A stretch of DNA of 64,000 bases, taken from assembly GCA_900045905.1 (NCBI GenBank), contig FCNS01000044.1, forward strand, positions 1 to 64,000, written 5' to 3'. The stretch is from Clostridiales bacterium CHKCI001. Its GTDB lineage: Bacteria > Bacillota > Clostridia > Lachnospirales > Lachnospiraceae. Shown here piece by piece: positions 55,146 through 62,411 of the stretch. Within the stretch, counting starts at the first letter, position 1. Every line of letters begins with the position of its first letter. The notes below the pieces were generated by a model. It made no database searches. It was not told the DNA's origin and saw nothing but the letters and a program-made list of their open reading frames with translations. Both the position numbers and the translations under genes were made by a program.

Positions 55146-55913
55146 CTATTTTCCCTCCTTTGCAACATCTATTTTTAAGTATCCAATATCCTCTAATTCT
55201 GACTTTGCATAATTTTCCAACGCTGCAATTACAAGAGCTGTTACAATTCCTTCAATGATCGCTAATGGAATCTGGGTTACTGCAAAAATACCTAAGAATT
55301 TCTGTGCCGACGCTACAATACCTCCTACTTCTGACGGATACGCTAATGCTAATTGAAACGAGGTAATACAATAAGTAAATAAATCTCCTAATGCTGCTGC
55401 TAAAAAAACACTCAGAACCTTTGGCAACTTCATCTTTTCTCCTAACTTATAAATTCCATAGGATAGAAAAGGCCCTGCAATTGCCATTGAAAACGTATTC
55501 GCTCCTAACGTTGTCAATCCACCATGTGCCAATAACAATGCTTGAAATAACAATACAATTACCCCTAAAATACTCATAATACTTAGTCCAAACAAAACTG
55601 CACCTAATCCAGTACCCGTAGGATGTGAACTGCTTCCAGTTACTAAAGATGGAATCTTCAAAGAGGATAATACAAACGTATAAGCTCCTGCCATTGCCAA
55701 TATTAACAAAGCTCTTCTATGTTCTGAGACAATTTTTTTCATTTGAACAAATCCTGCCACTAAAAAAGGAATACATAATATCCCCCACGCAATACAATAC
55801 TTCGGTGGTAAATATCCTTCCATAATATGCATTGCATTCACCACTGGAGTAATTCCAAACATTATCGCAATTACTAACATCGATGCAAATCTTCGTTTTT
55901 GTCTTACATTCAT
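55146..55913 (-). CDS. cbiM: Cobalt ECF transporter S component (CbiM)
   Basis: 255 residues. After a cleavable signal-like N-terminus ([16 protein letters not shown]) comes [13 protein letters not shown], whose His residues hold Co2+ in the mature protein, then six or seven membrane segments. [15 protein letters not shown] is typical. First gene of the operon, directly under the cobalamin riboswitch. Confidence 0.96.
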   Translation of the reverse strand: MNVRQKRRFASMLVIAIMFGITPVVNAMHIMEGYLPPKYCIAWGILCIPFLVAGFVQMKKIVSEHRRALLILAMAGAYTFVLSSLKIPSLVTGSSSHPTGTGLGAVLFGLSIMSILGVIVLLFQALLLAHGGLTTLGANTFSMAIAGPFLSYGIYKLGEKMKLPKVLSVFLAAALGDLFTYCITSFQLALAYPSEVGGIVASAQKFLGIFAVTQIPLAIIEGIVTALVIAALENYAKSELEDIGYLKIDVAKEGK

Positions 55914-55920
55914 AACAAAT

Positions 55921-55975
55921 CCCTCCTAATCTGTATAATAAAAAACGCCCTACACATACGGTGTAAAGGCGCAAC
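55921..55975 (-). terminator. Expression platform terminator of the cobalamin riboswitch
   Basis: GCGCCTTTACAC...TGTAGGGCG followed by TTTTTTATT on the minus strand, just before the AGGAGGGA site of cbiM. This is a transcription-termination platform that should form when cobalamin is bound. Confidence 0.8.
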
Positions 55976-56047
55976 AACAAAGCCGATAACTCTCGGCCCT
56001 TTATCACATCCTGCCATCGTCCGTAACAGTCTTGTGTACTTACAAAA

Positions 56048-56268
56048 AGGCAGGTCTTCTGACTTGGATGTCCACATAGTATTCTATCTTCCCATATATC
56101 CAATATACAGTGATTTTTTATCTTCATTTATTTTTTCAATTGAGTAAAAAATAAACAGCCGAACAGGATACTACTCTCTCCTCACAGCGGCGGGACCGTA
56201 CAGGTTTTTCACCTGTTTCCCTATTCTCCTTAGCCAACATTCTCTATGTCCTAAGGCACCTTTTTGTA
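56048..56268 (-). ncRNA. Cobalamin (B12) riboswitch
   Basis: On the minus strand GGTGCCTTAGG opens the aptamer, GGGAAACAGGTGAAAAACCTGT and GTCCCGCCGCTGTGAGGAG follow, and AGTCAGAAGACCTGCC closes it, the conserved B12-box order. An extra AT-rich extension of about 90 bases lies between the core and the closing arm. It represses cbiMNQO and the downstream synthesis genes when cobalamin is abundant. Confidence 0.95.
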
Positions 56269-56473
56269 TCTAATTGTCTTTTTAAGTTTAACATACCGAC
56301 AAAACAATGTCAATTCTAACCAGTTACTTCTATTATTGATAGATATTAACTTTTACCAAAATAACAGAGAAATATTTGATAAATAATTCATTTCAATCCA
56401 ACACTCAAAATAATTTAACTTTTGTATGTAATTCATCCTCTCCCTTTATTATCAAAATCATATTTCTGCCATA
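56269..56473 (-). other. AT-rich upstream region of the cobalamin operon
   Basis: About 200 bases with no gene. It should hold the operon promoter, but no hexamer pair stands out clearly above the AT background. Confidence 0.4.
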
Positions 56474-56500
56474 GAAAAAAGGACATCCTTTTGGATGCCC
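56474..56500 (-). terminator. Terminator of the 48-residue gene
   Basis: GGGCATCC, loop AAAA, GGATGTCC, then TTTTTTC on the minus strand. Confidence 0.85.
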
Positions 56501-56646
56501 TACACTTGTCTATTCTTTGACTCTACTGCCTCAGATCGGACATTATGTGTCTGATTTTGGTTCTCTGGTTTGACTTTTTGTGTTATACTGTTGAATTTCT
56601 CGTTTGATTTCTTCTGATTTAGTTTTTCTTGCTCTGCTTTATTCAT
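56500..56646 (-). CDS. Small hydrophilic protein of unknown function
   Basis: 48 residues, starting MNKAEQEKLNQKKSNEKF and very rich in Lys, Asn, Gln, Glu and Ser, with no hydrophobic segment or Cys. GAGGTGAT is placed well before the ATG and a strong terminator overlaps the stop, so it looks like a real monocistronic gene. Composition resembles small spore-associated or stress proteins in Clostridia, but no family was recognised. Confidence 0.6.
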   Translation of the reverse strand: MNKAEQEKLNQKKSNEKFNSITQKVKPENQNQTHNVRSEAVESKNRQV

Positions 56647-56765
56647 TCAATCACCTCTATAGTAGTATGGGTAAAAATCAAAAAATATATGCACAAGAAA
56701 AGCTTCTCTCATATTGATAGTCCAGATTTTATTTTTCATTAACATTCTAATTATATTGAGCATTT

Positions 56766-57182
56766 TTAATTTTCTCTATCTTCCAATACATTCCAAAACT
56801 CCTTATTGTTTTCATCTACTTTTTTATTTAATGATACTAACATTTCTTCTAAATCAGTTTTCTCTATAGAATCCTTTGCCTCAATTGCCTCTAGATAAGG
56901 AAGTAACTTAACAAGTTTTTTTTCTACTTCATCCTCATATCCATTCGTTTCTGCTAAGATCATTAAATCATTATATGCCCTTAACAATCTCAATAAATAC
57001 TCCCAATCAACACCAAATGTATTTCCATAAGACAGTAGATTATCTACTGCAACGGCACATCTTCCTCCTGTATACGTAATATTATGTATCATTTCCGTCT
57101 CGTAAGTATTCCGTGCATGTGCTTTCACTTCTATAACACAATCAACAATATTTCTTTCTGCGTCATAGACAGGCACAATCAT
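56766..57182 (-). CDS. Unknown protein, main part of a probably frameshifted gene
   Basis: 138 residues starting MIVPVYDAERNIVD, mainly helical and acidic (YLLRLLRAYNDLM, EDEVEKKLVKLLPYLEAIEA). The ATG has no ribosome binding site. Just upstream, in the neighbouring frame and overlapping by 20 bases, is an N-terminal membrane/signal segment (57163-57261), so the two probably once formed one membrane-anchored or secreted protein. No family recognised. Confidence 0.5.
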   Translation of the reverse strand: MIVPVYDAERNIVDCVIEVKAHARNTYETEMIHNITYTGGRCAVAVDNLLSYGNTFGVDWEYLLRLLRAYNDLMILAETNGYEDEVEKKLVKLLPYLEAIEAKDSIEKTDLEEMLVSLNKKVDENNKEFWNVLEDREN

Positions 57183-57261
57183 ATAGATATTTATATCGTA
57201 TCGCAGCTACTGAGCTGGCAACGAAAGCAAGTATTAAAATAATAGTTAATTTCTTCTTCAT
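57163..57261 (-). pseudogene. Detached signal-anchor part of the 56766-57182 gene
   Basis: 32 codons: MKKKLTIILILAFVASSVAA then IRYKYLYDCACL and stop. It is a clear signal or anchor sequence. A one-base shift near 57182 would join it to the following frame. AAAGGAG lies too far from its ATG but close to an ATGTGA start-stop pair at 57271-57276. Confidence 0.5.
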
Positions 57262-57301
57262 AATCTATATCACATAATTCTCCTTTCTGCAAGCCCTTGA
57301 A

Positions 57302-57418
57302 TCATCTTCCTGTCTGCCCCGCCATTGCAATAAAGTCTCTCACACGGTATATGGATTCCAGTATCGGACGCTTTCGGCTATGAAGTCTGGTTACTTCTTT
57401 TTCCAGCTTGCTTTGTTG
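57302..57418 (-). pseudogene. Short coding remnant, unknown
   Basis: Starting right after a stop, 38 codons without an initiation codon read QQSKLEKEVTRLHSRKRP, then ILESIYRVRDFIAMAGQTGR and a stop. The composition is protein-like, but no family was recognised. Probably debris at the edge of the accessory island. Confidence 0.35.
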
Positions 57419-57510
57419 TTATCTTATGGTTATATTATACACGGTTTAAAGAGTATTGTTTATTGACATATCATCCAAATATACACTTAATAAAATGTAT
57501 ATTTTGTACA

Positions 57511-57539
57511 TTGCAATCGGTTCATATTTGTGATACTAT
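57511..57539 (+). promoter_or_regulatory. Promoter of the Xre-membrane protein pair
   Basis: TTGCAA (57511-57516), 17 bases, TACTAT (57534-57539). Confidence 0.65.
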
Positions 57540-57595
57540 ATAGTTATAATGGAAGAGGTATAGCTTATCAAGATTATCATAAAGAAGGGGATATT

Positions 57596-57826
57596 GTGGG
57601 AAAAATAATATACAATAATTTATTAGCAATGATGGAAAAAAAAGGATTAAGCACTTATCGTATACGAAAAGAAAAGATTATTTCTGAATCCACATTACAG
57701 AATATTAGAAGAAATAAAAGCATAACAACAGATGCCATAGCCAAACTTTGTGAAGCACTAGAGTGTCAACCTGGTGATATACTTGAATATGTGCCAGATA
57801 ATATAGATGAGAAACTAGATAACTAA
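57596..57826 (+). CDS. Xre-family (HTH_26-like) transcriptional regulator
   Basis: 76 residues from a GTG with AAGGGG five bases upstream. The helix-turn-helix (GLSTYRIRKEKIISESTLQNIRR, quoted by its core YRIRKEKIISEST) ends with AIAKLCEALECQPGDILEY, the usual close of YozG-like small Cro/C1 proteins. It is 50 bases upstream of a membrane protein gene on the same strand and probably controls that unit. An ATG at 57530 would overlap the promoter. Confidence 0.85.
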   Translation: MGKIIYNNLLAMMEKKGLSTYRIRKEKIISESTLQNIRRNKSITTDAIAKLCEALECQPGDILEYVPDNIDEKLDN

Positions 57827-57876
57827 ATTTTTTCTCTTCCCAAATAAGTCAATTACAAATATAAGGATTATAAACA

Positions 57877-58536
57877 ATGGAATCAATTGCAAACAAAGTA
57901 ACTTTATACGATCTTTTCAGTGTATGGCTATCTGGAATAATTGCTTTGGTATCAACGATATTCTTTATTGAAGATAACTTTGAAATATTTCTATTAGCAA
58001 ATAACAATGAATTCCTTGATGTGTTCTTTTTCTTAATTATTTCATATACAATAGGATTAGCTCTACAAGAGATTGGCTCTATTTCTGATAGAAATATAAC
58101 AAAAATAAAAACTAAAATAGATAGGGGCTTTTTATCACAAAAAAATAATGTCATCACAAATACTATAGAGTTTGACAATTATTATACCATAACAAAAGAA
58201 ATATTGCATGAAAATCATATAGCTATAATTGATAATAAAGTTACTCCTGATATGATGCAATTTAGTTATCATTACTGTGTTGCACAATTACGGTTCCATA
58301 ATGCAGATAACTCTTATCAACAAAAATGTTTTCTTTACGCAATGAGTAGAAGTCTGTATTTATTATACTTTTTTATATTTATGTGTTTATGTTTTACAGA
58401 TTTTTATGGATTCATATACAAAAAGATATTACTAATATTTTTAATATATATTTTTTATCACAGATCTTATCGTTTTGCTAAAATAAAGATACTCACTGCA
58501 TTTCAATCATATCCAATATTAAAAAACAATACCTAA
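57877..58536 (+). CDS. Membrane protein of unknown function
   Basis: 219 residues with four likely membrane segments (about 10-28, 45-65, 158-178, 180-200) enclosing a soluble loop of about 95 residues with conserved-looking charged and aromatic residues (FDNYYTITKEIL, FSYHYCVAQLRFHNAD). AAGGA lies about 9 bases before the ATG. The Xre-plus-membrane-protein pairing and island position suggest a defence or maintenance function, but no family was recognised. Confidence 0.6.
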   Translation: MESIANKVTLYDLFSVWLSGIIALVSTIFFIEDNFEIFLLANNNEFLDVFFFLIISYTIGLALQEIGSISDRNITKIKTKIDRGFLSQKNNVITNTIEFDNYYTITKEILHENHIAIIDNKVTPDMMQFSYHYCVAQLRFHNADNSYQQKCFLYAMSRSLYLLYFFIFMCLCFTDFYGFIYKKILLIFLIYIFYHRSYRFAKIKILTAFQSYPILKNNT

Positions 58537-58571
58537 TACATAAATAGCAGCAGATTACCGCACATTGACAG

Positions 58572-58577
58572 TATAAT
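58572..58577 (+). promoter_or_regulatory. Possible -10 of the holin-like toxin mRNA
   Basis: TATAAT at 58572-58577, about 75 bases before the toxin ATG. The -35 is poor at 17 bases, though TTGACA lies immediately upstream. Confidence 0.35.
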
Positions 58578-58650
58578 ATATTTAACTAGGCAGCCAGTAG
58601 GGCGAATATGCCATTCTGTTCTGAGTCTTGCAGAGGGAGGATGGTATTTT

Positions 58651-58734
58651 ATGAGTACTTATGAAGAATTTATGATTATTATCAATGTCGCAATTCTTAT
58701 TGTTGCAATTCTTACTTATACACATAAAAAATAG
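58651..58734 (+). CDS. Putative holin-like toxin of a type I toxin-antitoxin pair
   Basis: 27 residues: MSTYEEFMIIINVAILIV, AILTYTHKK. Short N-terminal polar part, one membrane helix and a basic end match the holin-like toxin family of Firmicutes. GAGGGAGG precedes the ATG. The stop codon lies inside a terminator hairpin. A convergent promoter at 58831-58858 gives an antisense RNA overlapping the 3' end, the usual type I arrangement. Confidence 0.8.
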   Translation: MSTYEEFMIIINVAILIVAILTYTHKK

Positions 58735-58824
58735 CGCCCTGGCTCTGGTAAAGTAAGGCGCTATTTTCATAGTAATTATTTCGCCAGAACGGATAGGCTT
58801 AATCTATCTTCTGGCTGTCTTGTT
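58727..58824 (-). ncRNA. Probable antisense antitoxin RNA
   Basis: A promoter at 58831-58858 would start minus-strand transcription near 58824. The stem 58728-58767 is followed by a U run on this strand too, giving an RNA of about 95 bases complementary to the toxin mRNA 3' end. The RNA itself is inferred. Confidence 0.55.
58728..58767. terminator. Shared bidirectional terminator of toxin and antisense RNA
   Basis: AAAATAGCGCC (58728-58738) pairs with GGCGCTATTTT (58757-58767), an 11-base perfect stem with A/T flanks. Confidence 0.8.
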
Positions 58825-58830
58825 AAGTAT

Positions 58831-58858
58831 ATTATACCATATTATTAAAAAAAATCAA
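58831..58858 (-). promoter_or_regulatory. Promoter of the antisense RNA
   Basis: TTGATT (58853-58858), 16 bases, TATAAT (58831-58836) on the minus strand. Confidence 0.65.
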
Positions 58859-58920
58859 TCGTTACAGATGTAAACACAAATAGAAAGTTACACTAATTTT
58901 CATTTCTCTTCTTATGAACT

Positions 58921-59055
58921 CTAAAATCTCACCATATGGTTTTTCCATGCACAAATAGTCTGTTCAGATACTTTAATCTGTGCTGCTATTTCCTTTTGTT
59001 TCAAATCGCCAGAAACCATAAGTTCTAGGCATTTTCTCTGTTTTGGTGTCAGCAT
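58921..59055 (-). CDS. Truncated phage terminase-small-subunit-like HTH protein
   Basis: 44 residues starting MLTPKQRKCLELMVSG and continuing KQKEIAAQIKVSEQTICAWKN. This is the N-terminal helix-turn-helix of phBC6A51-like small terminase proteins; the rest is missing. GGGGG lies 8 bases before the ATG. It is either a fragment of TerS or a stand-alone DNA-binding peptide. Supports a phage or phage-satellite origin for the region. Confidence 0.6.
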   Translation of the reverse strand: MLTPKQRKCLELMVSGDLKQKEIAAQIKVSEQTICAWKNHMVRF

Positions 59056-59617
59056 CTTATGAACCCCCTTTCAGTTAAAGTTTATTAAAATATTTCAATG
59101 TGCTTTCATCATGTGATAGCAATCAAATTCAAATGATAATCTTATCTATACTTCATGTAATCCTTTATTTCCCATCGTTCTTAACAGATTTATATTTTGT
59201 AGTGCAACTTTTGGAACGTTCCGCACACTTTTTTGGAGCGTTTTGCACACACTACCTATCAAAAAACCTAGAAAATAAAAGACTTGCTGACGATTCGTGT
59301 TGTTTTGGAACATTTGTGTTTGTTTTGTAATATGACTTGCTGACTGCAATCTTTCATAAAAAATGAATGCTGGATGGAGGTCTTTTAGCTACCAAAACGG
59401 TACTCTTAGGTACGGGTTGACTATCTAACCGAACGAATTATTCTGCCAGTTCATCCTTTTAGAAACTCATGTCTATTGTAATAACAGGTTTTGACAGGTT
59501 TTAAAACTTAGTTTTTCTTAGTATTTCTACATTAAGTAATAAACCTTAACAAAAGATAACAAGGAAGTCCCAATTCGTGACTCCCTTTTGTATATCATCA
59601 TTTATAATGGCTTTCTC
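59056..59617. other. Non-coding stretch in the satellite remnant
   Basis: About 560 bases with no convincing gene. It contains a 22-base-period direct repeat (59209-59250), a duplicated AGGTTTT...AGGTTTT around 59480-59500 and an imperfect hairpin with a T run at about 59560-59590. Confidence 0.5.
59209..59250 (+). repeat. Two direct repeats with 22-base period
   Basis: TTTTGGAACGTTCCGCACAC (59209-59228) and TTTTGGAGCGTTTTGCACAC (59231-59250), 17 of 20 identical. The first contains the perfect palindrome GGAACGTTCC. The spacing of two helical turns suggests a protein-binding array. Confidence 0.6.
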
Positions 59618-59917
59618 TTATTCTATCTCCTCTAATACTTTTAAAAAGTAACTAATTAGCACTTGGCAAAATTCACTTTCCTGATAGTGTTCATAGATTT
59701 GCTTTCCTTCATGCAAAATACATTCCCAATTACCTTCTTTTACTTTTCTGGCAGCAGCCTTATACCAAGCAAATACATCAAATAAAATTGCTTCATACTG
59801 TTCTGCTCCCATAAATCGGAAAAGAATAAGCTGCAAATCTGAAACTGGAGTTTTCTGGAGTTCTTTATGAATGATATAAGCCTGATTAAATGCTTTTACA
59901 ATCTCTTCATGTTTCAT
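59618..59917 (-). CDS. Small acidic protein of unknown function (satellite region)
   Basis: 99 residues starting MKHEEIVKAFNQAYIIHKEL, mostly helical and aromatic-rich (FDVFAWYKAAARKV). No family recognised. Its start overlaps the 3' end of the 44-residue gene upstream, so they form an operon. Confidence 0.6.
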   Translation of the reverse strand: MKHEEIVKAFNQAYIIHKELQKTPVSDLQLILFRFMGAEQYEAILFDVFAWYKAAARKVKEGNWECILHEGKQIYEHYQESEFCQVLISYFLKVLEEIE

Positions 59918-60041
59918 CCATTCCCGTCCATTTCCTTAAAATCCCTGATATCAGACTATGAAGGTATTCTAACATCCCCTCTGGTAAATCCTTTCGCTGT
60001 AACATTTTATGGATTTGCTCTATGTATTGTTCTTGATTCAT
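59907..60041 (-). CDS. Small protein of unknown function
   Basis: 44 residues, starting MNQEQYIEQIHKMLQRKDL and ending RKWTGMDET. GGAGAGAG is well placed before the ATG. It overlaps the next gene by 11 bases. Such tightly packed small genes are typical of phage satellites or conjugative elements. Confidence 0.55.
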   Translation of the reverse strand: MNQEQYIEQIHKMLQRKDLPEGMLEYLHSLISGILRKWTGMDET

Positions 60042-60056
60042 GTTCTTTTCTCTCTC

Positions 60057-60197
60057 CTATTTCCTATAATAACTTTTAGCCAAAATTGTCCGAAACTTAG
60101 ACAGAGTCACAGATGCGTACCCTACTCTTTCTTTAAGATCATCTGATTCCATAACAGCAATCTCTCACTGTTCGTTTATGAAATCTGAATTTTTCAT
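60057..60197 (-). pseudogene. Small gene split by one in-frame TGA
   Basis: From an ATG with AAGGAG upstream the frame reads MKNSDFINEQ, TGA, then EIAVMESDDLKERVGYAS and VTLSKFRTILAKSYYRK to a TAG. The parts are in one frame and the whole would be 46 residues. Most simply a nonsense mutation in a decaying island. Confidence 0.5.
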
Positions 60198-60273
60198 GTT
60201 ATGTTTTTCTCCTTATTATTCTATTTCTGGTGCTTCCCTCGTGGTTCGATCTATATTGGATATCAATTTGGAT

Positions 60274-60606
60274 TCACTCAAGTTTACCTCCATTCAATGC
60301 ACAGATATAACCACATAGAAAGGCATCTTCTGCACCTTGTTGCCAATCTGTCTCTGTCCCCTCCCTGTAAAGACCAAATCCAATATCAAACAACATCCTT
60401 ATTAATTCTCTATTTTTTCTTATATGACGCCTAACATCTGTCGTTTCAGCTATTTCCAAAATATGATCTGCACGTTTCTTTAACTTAGCCTTTTTGCACT
60501 CGTCTCTCCATTTTAACCACATATCAAGTAATAGACGAGTTGATTTCTCTCCCGCAAGCTCAGAAAATCTATCAAATAGCTTTTCTGTTTTACTATTTAA
60601 ATAATT
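60274..60606 (-). pseudogene. Downstream half of a gene split by an in-frame TAG
   Basis: Directly after the TAG at 60607-60609 the same frame stays open for 110 codons (NYLNSKTEKLFDRFSEL, DMWLKWRDECKKAKLKK, ending FLCGYICALNGGKLE). The first ATG is at 60522, without a ribosome binding site. It is either the continuation of the 60607-60819 gene or an independent gene that lost its start. No family recognised. Confidence 0.45.
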
Positions 60607-60819
60607 CTATTTCATAATTTCATTAACTGTTGTTACAATATCATCTATATGACTCAACGTCTGATTTACAAATATAGTTTCTTTTCCATGTGGACATAAC
60701 ACAAACTCACTTTTTGCTATCCGATACTTGCTGTACAATAAATATTCTTCCATAATATCAAGATCGCTATCATTTACTAATTCAATTCTAGGAATTTCCA
60801 TTGATACGATTGTTTCCAT
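60607..60819 (-). CDS. Small protein of unknown function, possibly truncated by TAG
   Basis: 70 residues, METIVSMEIPRIELVNDS to DDIVTTVNEIMK. Acidic, with a single Cys. The frame continues after its TAG for a further 110 codons without a stop. No domain recognised. Located downstream of the primase and iteron region. Confidence 0.5.
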   Translation of the reverse strand: METIVSMEIPRIELVNDSDLDIMEEYLLYSKYRIAKSEFVLCPHGKETIFVNQTLSHIDDIVTTVNEIMK

Positions 60820-61010
60820 AAAATTTACTTTTCCTTCTTTTTCTATGATCCGACCATTACCTAATATACTGAACTGAGTAACGATCTGTTATTGAGTTAC
60901 CCTATTAAATATTAATGGTGATTTAGCTGCACAGTTCCTTTTTTATAAAAACAGCCGCAAAATCTTCTCACCTTATACACAGAAAAACGGCAAGTTTACG
61001 GCATTTTTAT

Positions 61011-61039
61011 TAATTGTAGTCACCCAAATATTATTTTCA
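61011..61039 (+). repeat. 29-base direct repeat, copy A
   Basis: TAATTGTAGTCACCCAAATA and TTATTTTCA; 27 of 29 bases match copy B at 61329-61357, which covers the primase stop codon. Confidence 0.75.
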
Positions 61040-61058
61040 CTATCTATTACAAGAAAAA

Positions 61059-61321
61059 ATATCTAAGGGATTATTTAAGGGATGGTTAAGGGATATATGT
61101 TTCCCCTAATTTTTCCTTGTAAAATGGAACTTTTTTAGCTCTAAGGGAAAAAGGGAAACTTTTTTCAAATCCTTATATATTTTTTATTTTTATCTTTTTA
61201 CTTTTATGGTATAGAAAAACTATCCCTTATTTCCCTTAAATGCTATTTTTTCTCTTATTTAAAGGATTCTTTTTATTTGTAAAGTTTCCCTTTTTCGTCC
61301 CTTAACTATCCCTTAAGGGAT
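61059..61321. repeat. Iteron-rich, origin-like region
   Basis: TAAGGGAT occurs at 61064, 61076 and 61087, followed by CCCCTAA, CTAAGGGA and AAGGGAA up to about 61157. An AT-only-like stretch of about 55 bases (61160-61215) follows, then ATCCCTTA (61222), TCCCTTAA, GTCCCTTAA and the perfect palindrome ATCCCTTAAGGGAT (61308-61321). Two iteron sets flanking an AT-rich core beside a primase/helicase gene is the layout of satellite and plasmid replication origins. Confidence 0.65.
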
Positions 61322-61328
61322 TTTTCTC

Positions 61329-61357
61329 TAATTATAGTCACCCAAATATCATTTTCA
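61329..61357 (+). repeat. 29-base direct repeat, copy B
   Basis: TAATTATAGTCACCCAAATA and TCATTTTCA, overlapping the last codons and stop of the primase gene on the minus strand. Partner of 61011-61039. Confidence 0.75.
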
Positions 61358-62411
61358 TCTGTTCTGACGTATAATCTTTTTTCTCTGTAATGTTTTTGAA
61401 TCCTTCTTCCTTTTCCTTAATGTAACGGTAATAATAATTTCCGTAATACTTTGTAACTGGACAACCATTCTTTTCCATTCGATCTTTAATATTTCTCTTA
61501 CTAACTGCTGTTAATGTATTTGCACTACACCATTTTATATAATCTTCCTCCAGTTTTGCTTTTGGAATCATATCCATTTTATTATCTGTAATAAGATAAT
61601 TTTCTTTTAAATAATGATGTACCGTATCTAAAGTACTTCGATATTCTTCTCTCGCTTCATTACAAGCTTTTGATTTGGTAAGGCGAAAGTCATTTTTAAT
61701 CAACCGCTGCACTCCCTCTAAACACCAGTTAAAGATTGCATCTAATTCCTTGGACATCTTGTTTAATAATGCGTTATCCCTTTGCTCTTTTGGAATTGTA
61801 TGTTCGCATGGTATAATACAGAGGCGTTCAAATACATGTCCACCCTTATCATCTCGAAAACCAGGAAGATTATTACAAGCAATGATAATACCACCTCTAA
61901 AAATAAAAGAATATGGCTGTTTTCCTTTCGGTTCAATCTTAACTGGATCTCCTCCTGTTAATTGTTTAAAGATGGCACTGTCTTGAATTTCACTTCCTGT
62001 CTGGTCACCAATACTAATAAGACGCTTATCTGGTAATGATCCTAATGTGAATTTAGAGTTTTCATTCATTTGTTGGATTGGAATGTTAATGATCCGTTCG
62101 GTTCCAAGAAAAAGCCCTAAGAGATTAAGAAGTTGCGTCTTTCCAGAATTACCAAGCAGGGAAAATAAAACCAAAGCTAATTTCAAACGACTCATATCCG
62201 AATTAGATAAAACAGCTCCCATATACTCTTGAATGATTCGCATTTTTTCTTTATCAACGACTCCTTCTTTATCTCTGCATAAATCATTGATATAATGCTC
62301 AAAGATGGGTCTGTGGTTATTATCAGGATTGTAATTACAATTCAACTGAATGGTACTGTATACCTTTGGACTATGTGGTTCTAACTTTCCAGTCTTTAGA
62401 TTGTATAATCC
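61338..62411 (-). pseudogene. 5'-truncated D5/P4-type phage primase-helicase
   Basis: About 357 codons of the C-terminal helicase remain. The P-loop is LLGNSGKTQLLNLLG, then KFTLGSLPDKRLISIGDQ (Walker B region), KQLTGGDPVKIEPKGK and IIACNNLPGF, all typical of D5_N/SF3 helicases of phages and satellites. Upstream of the TTG at 62345 the frame continues as LKTGKLEPHSPKVYSTIQ, family sequence that stops abruptly near 62411 where integrase sequence in the other direction begins. The primase half is lost. Confidence 0.85.

Noticed and set aside
58582-58770. 62-codon minus-strand frame opposite the toxin
   Set aside because: Antisense to the toxin and its terminator; the antisense RNA explains this strand better than a protein.
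59146-59349. 67-codon minus-strand frame
   Set aside because: No ribosome binding site and it covers the direct repeats; no recognisable protein features.
61059-61321. Possible CRISPR array
   Set aside because: The repeats are 8-base motifs in both orientations with irregular 11-12-base steps and no unique spacers of normal length.
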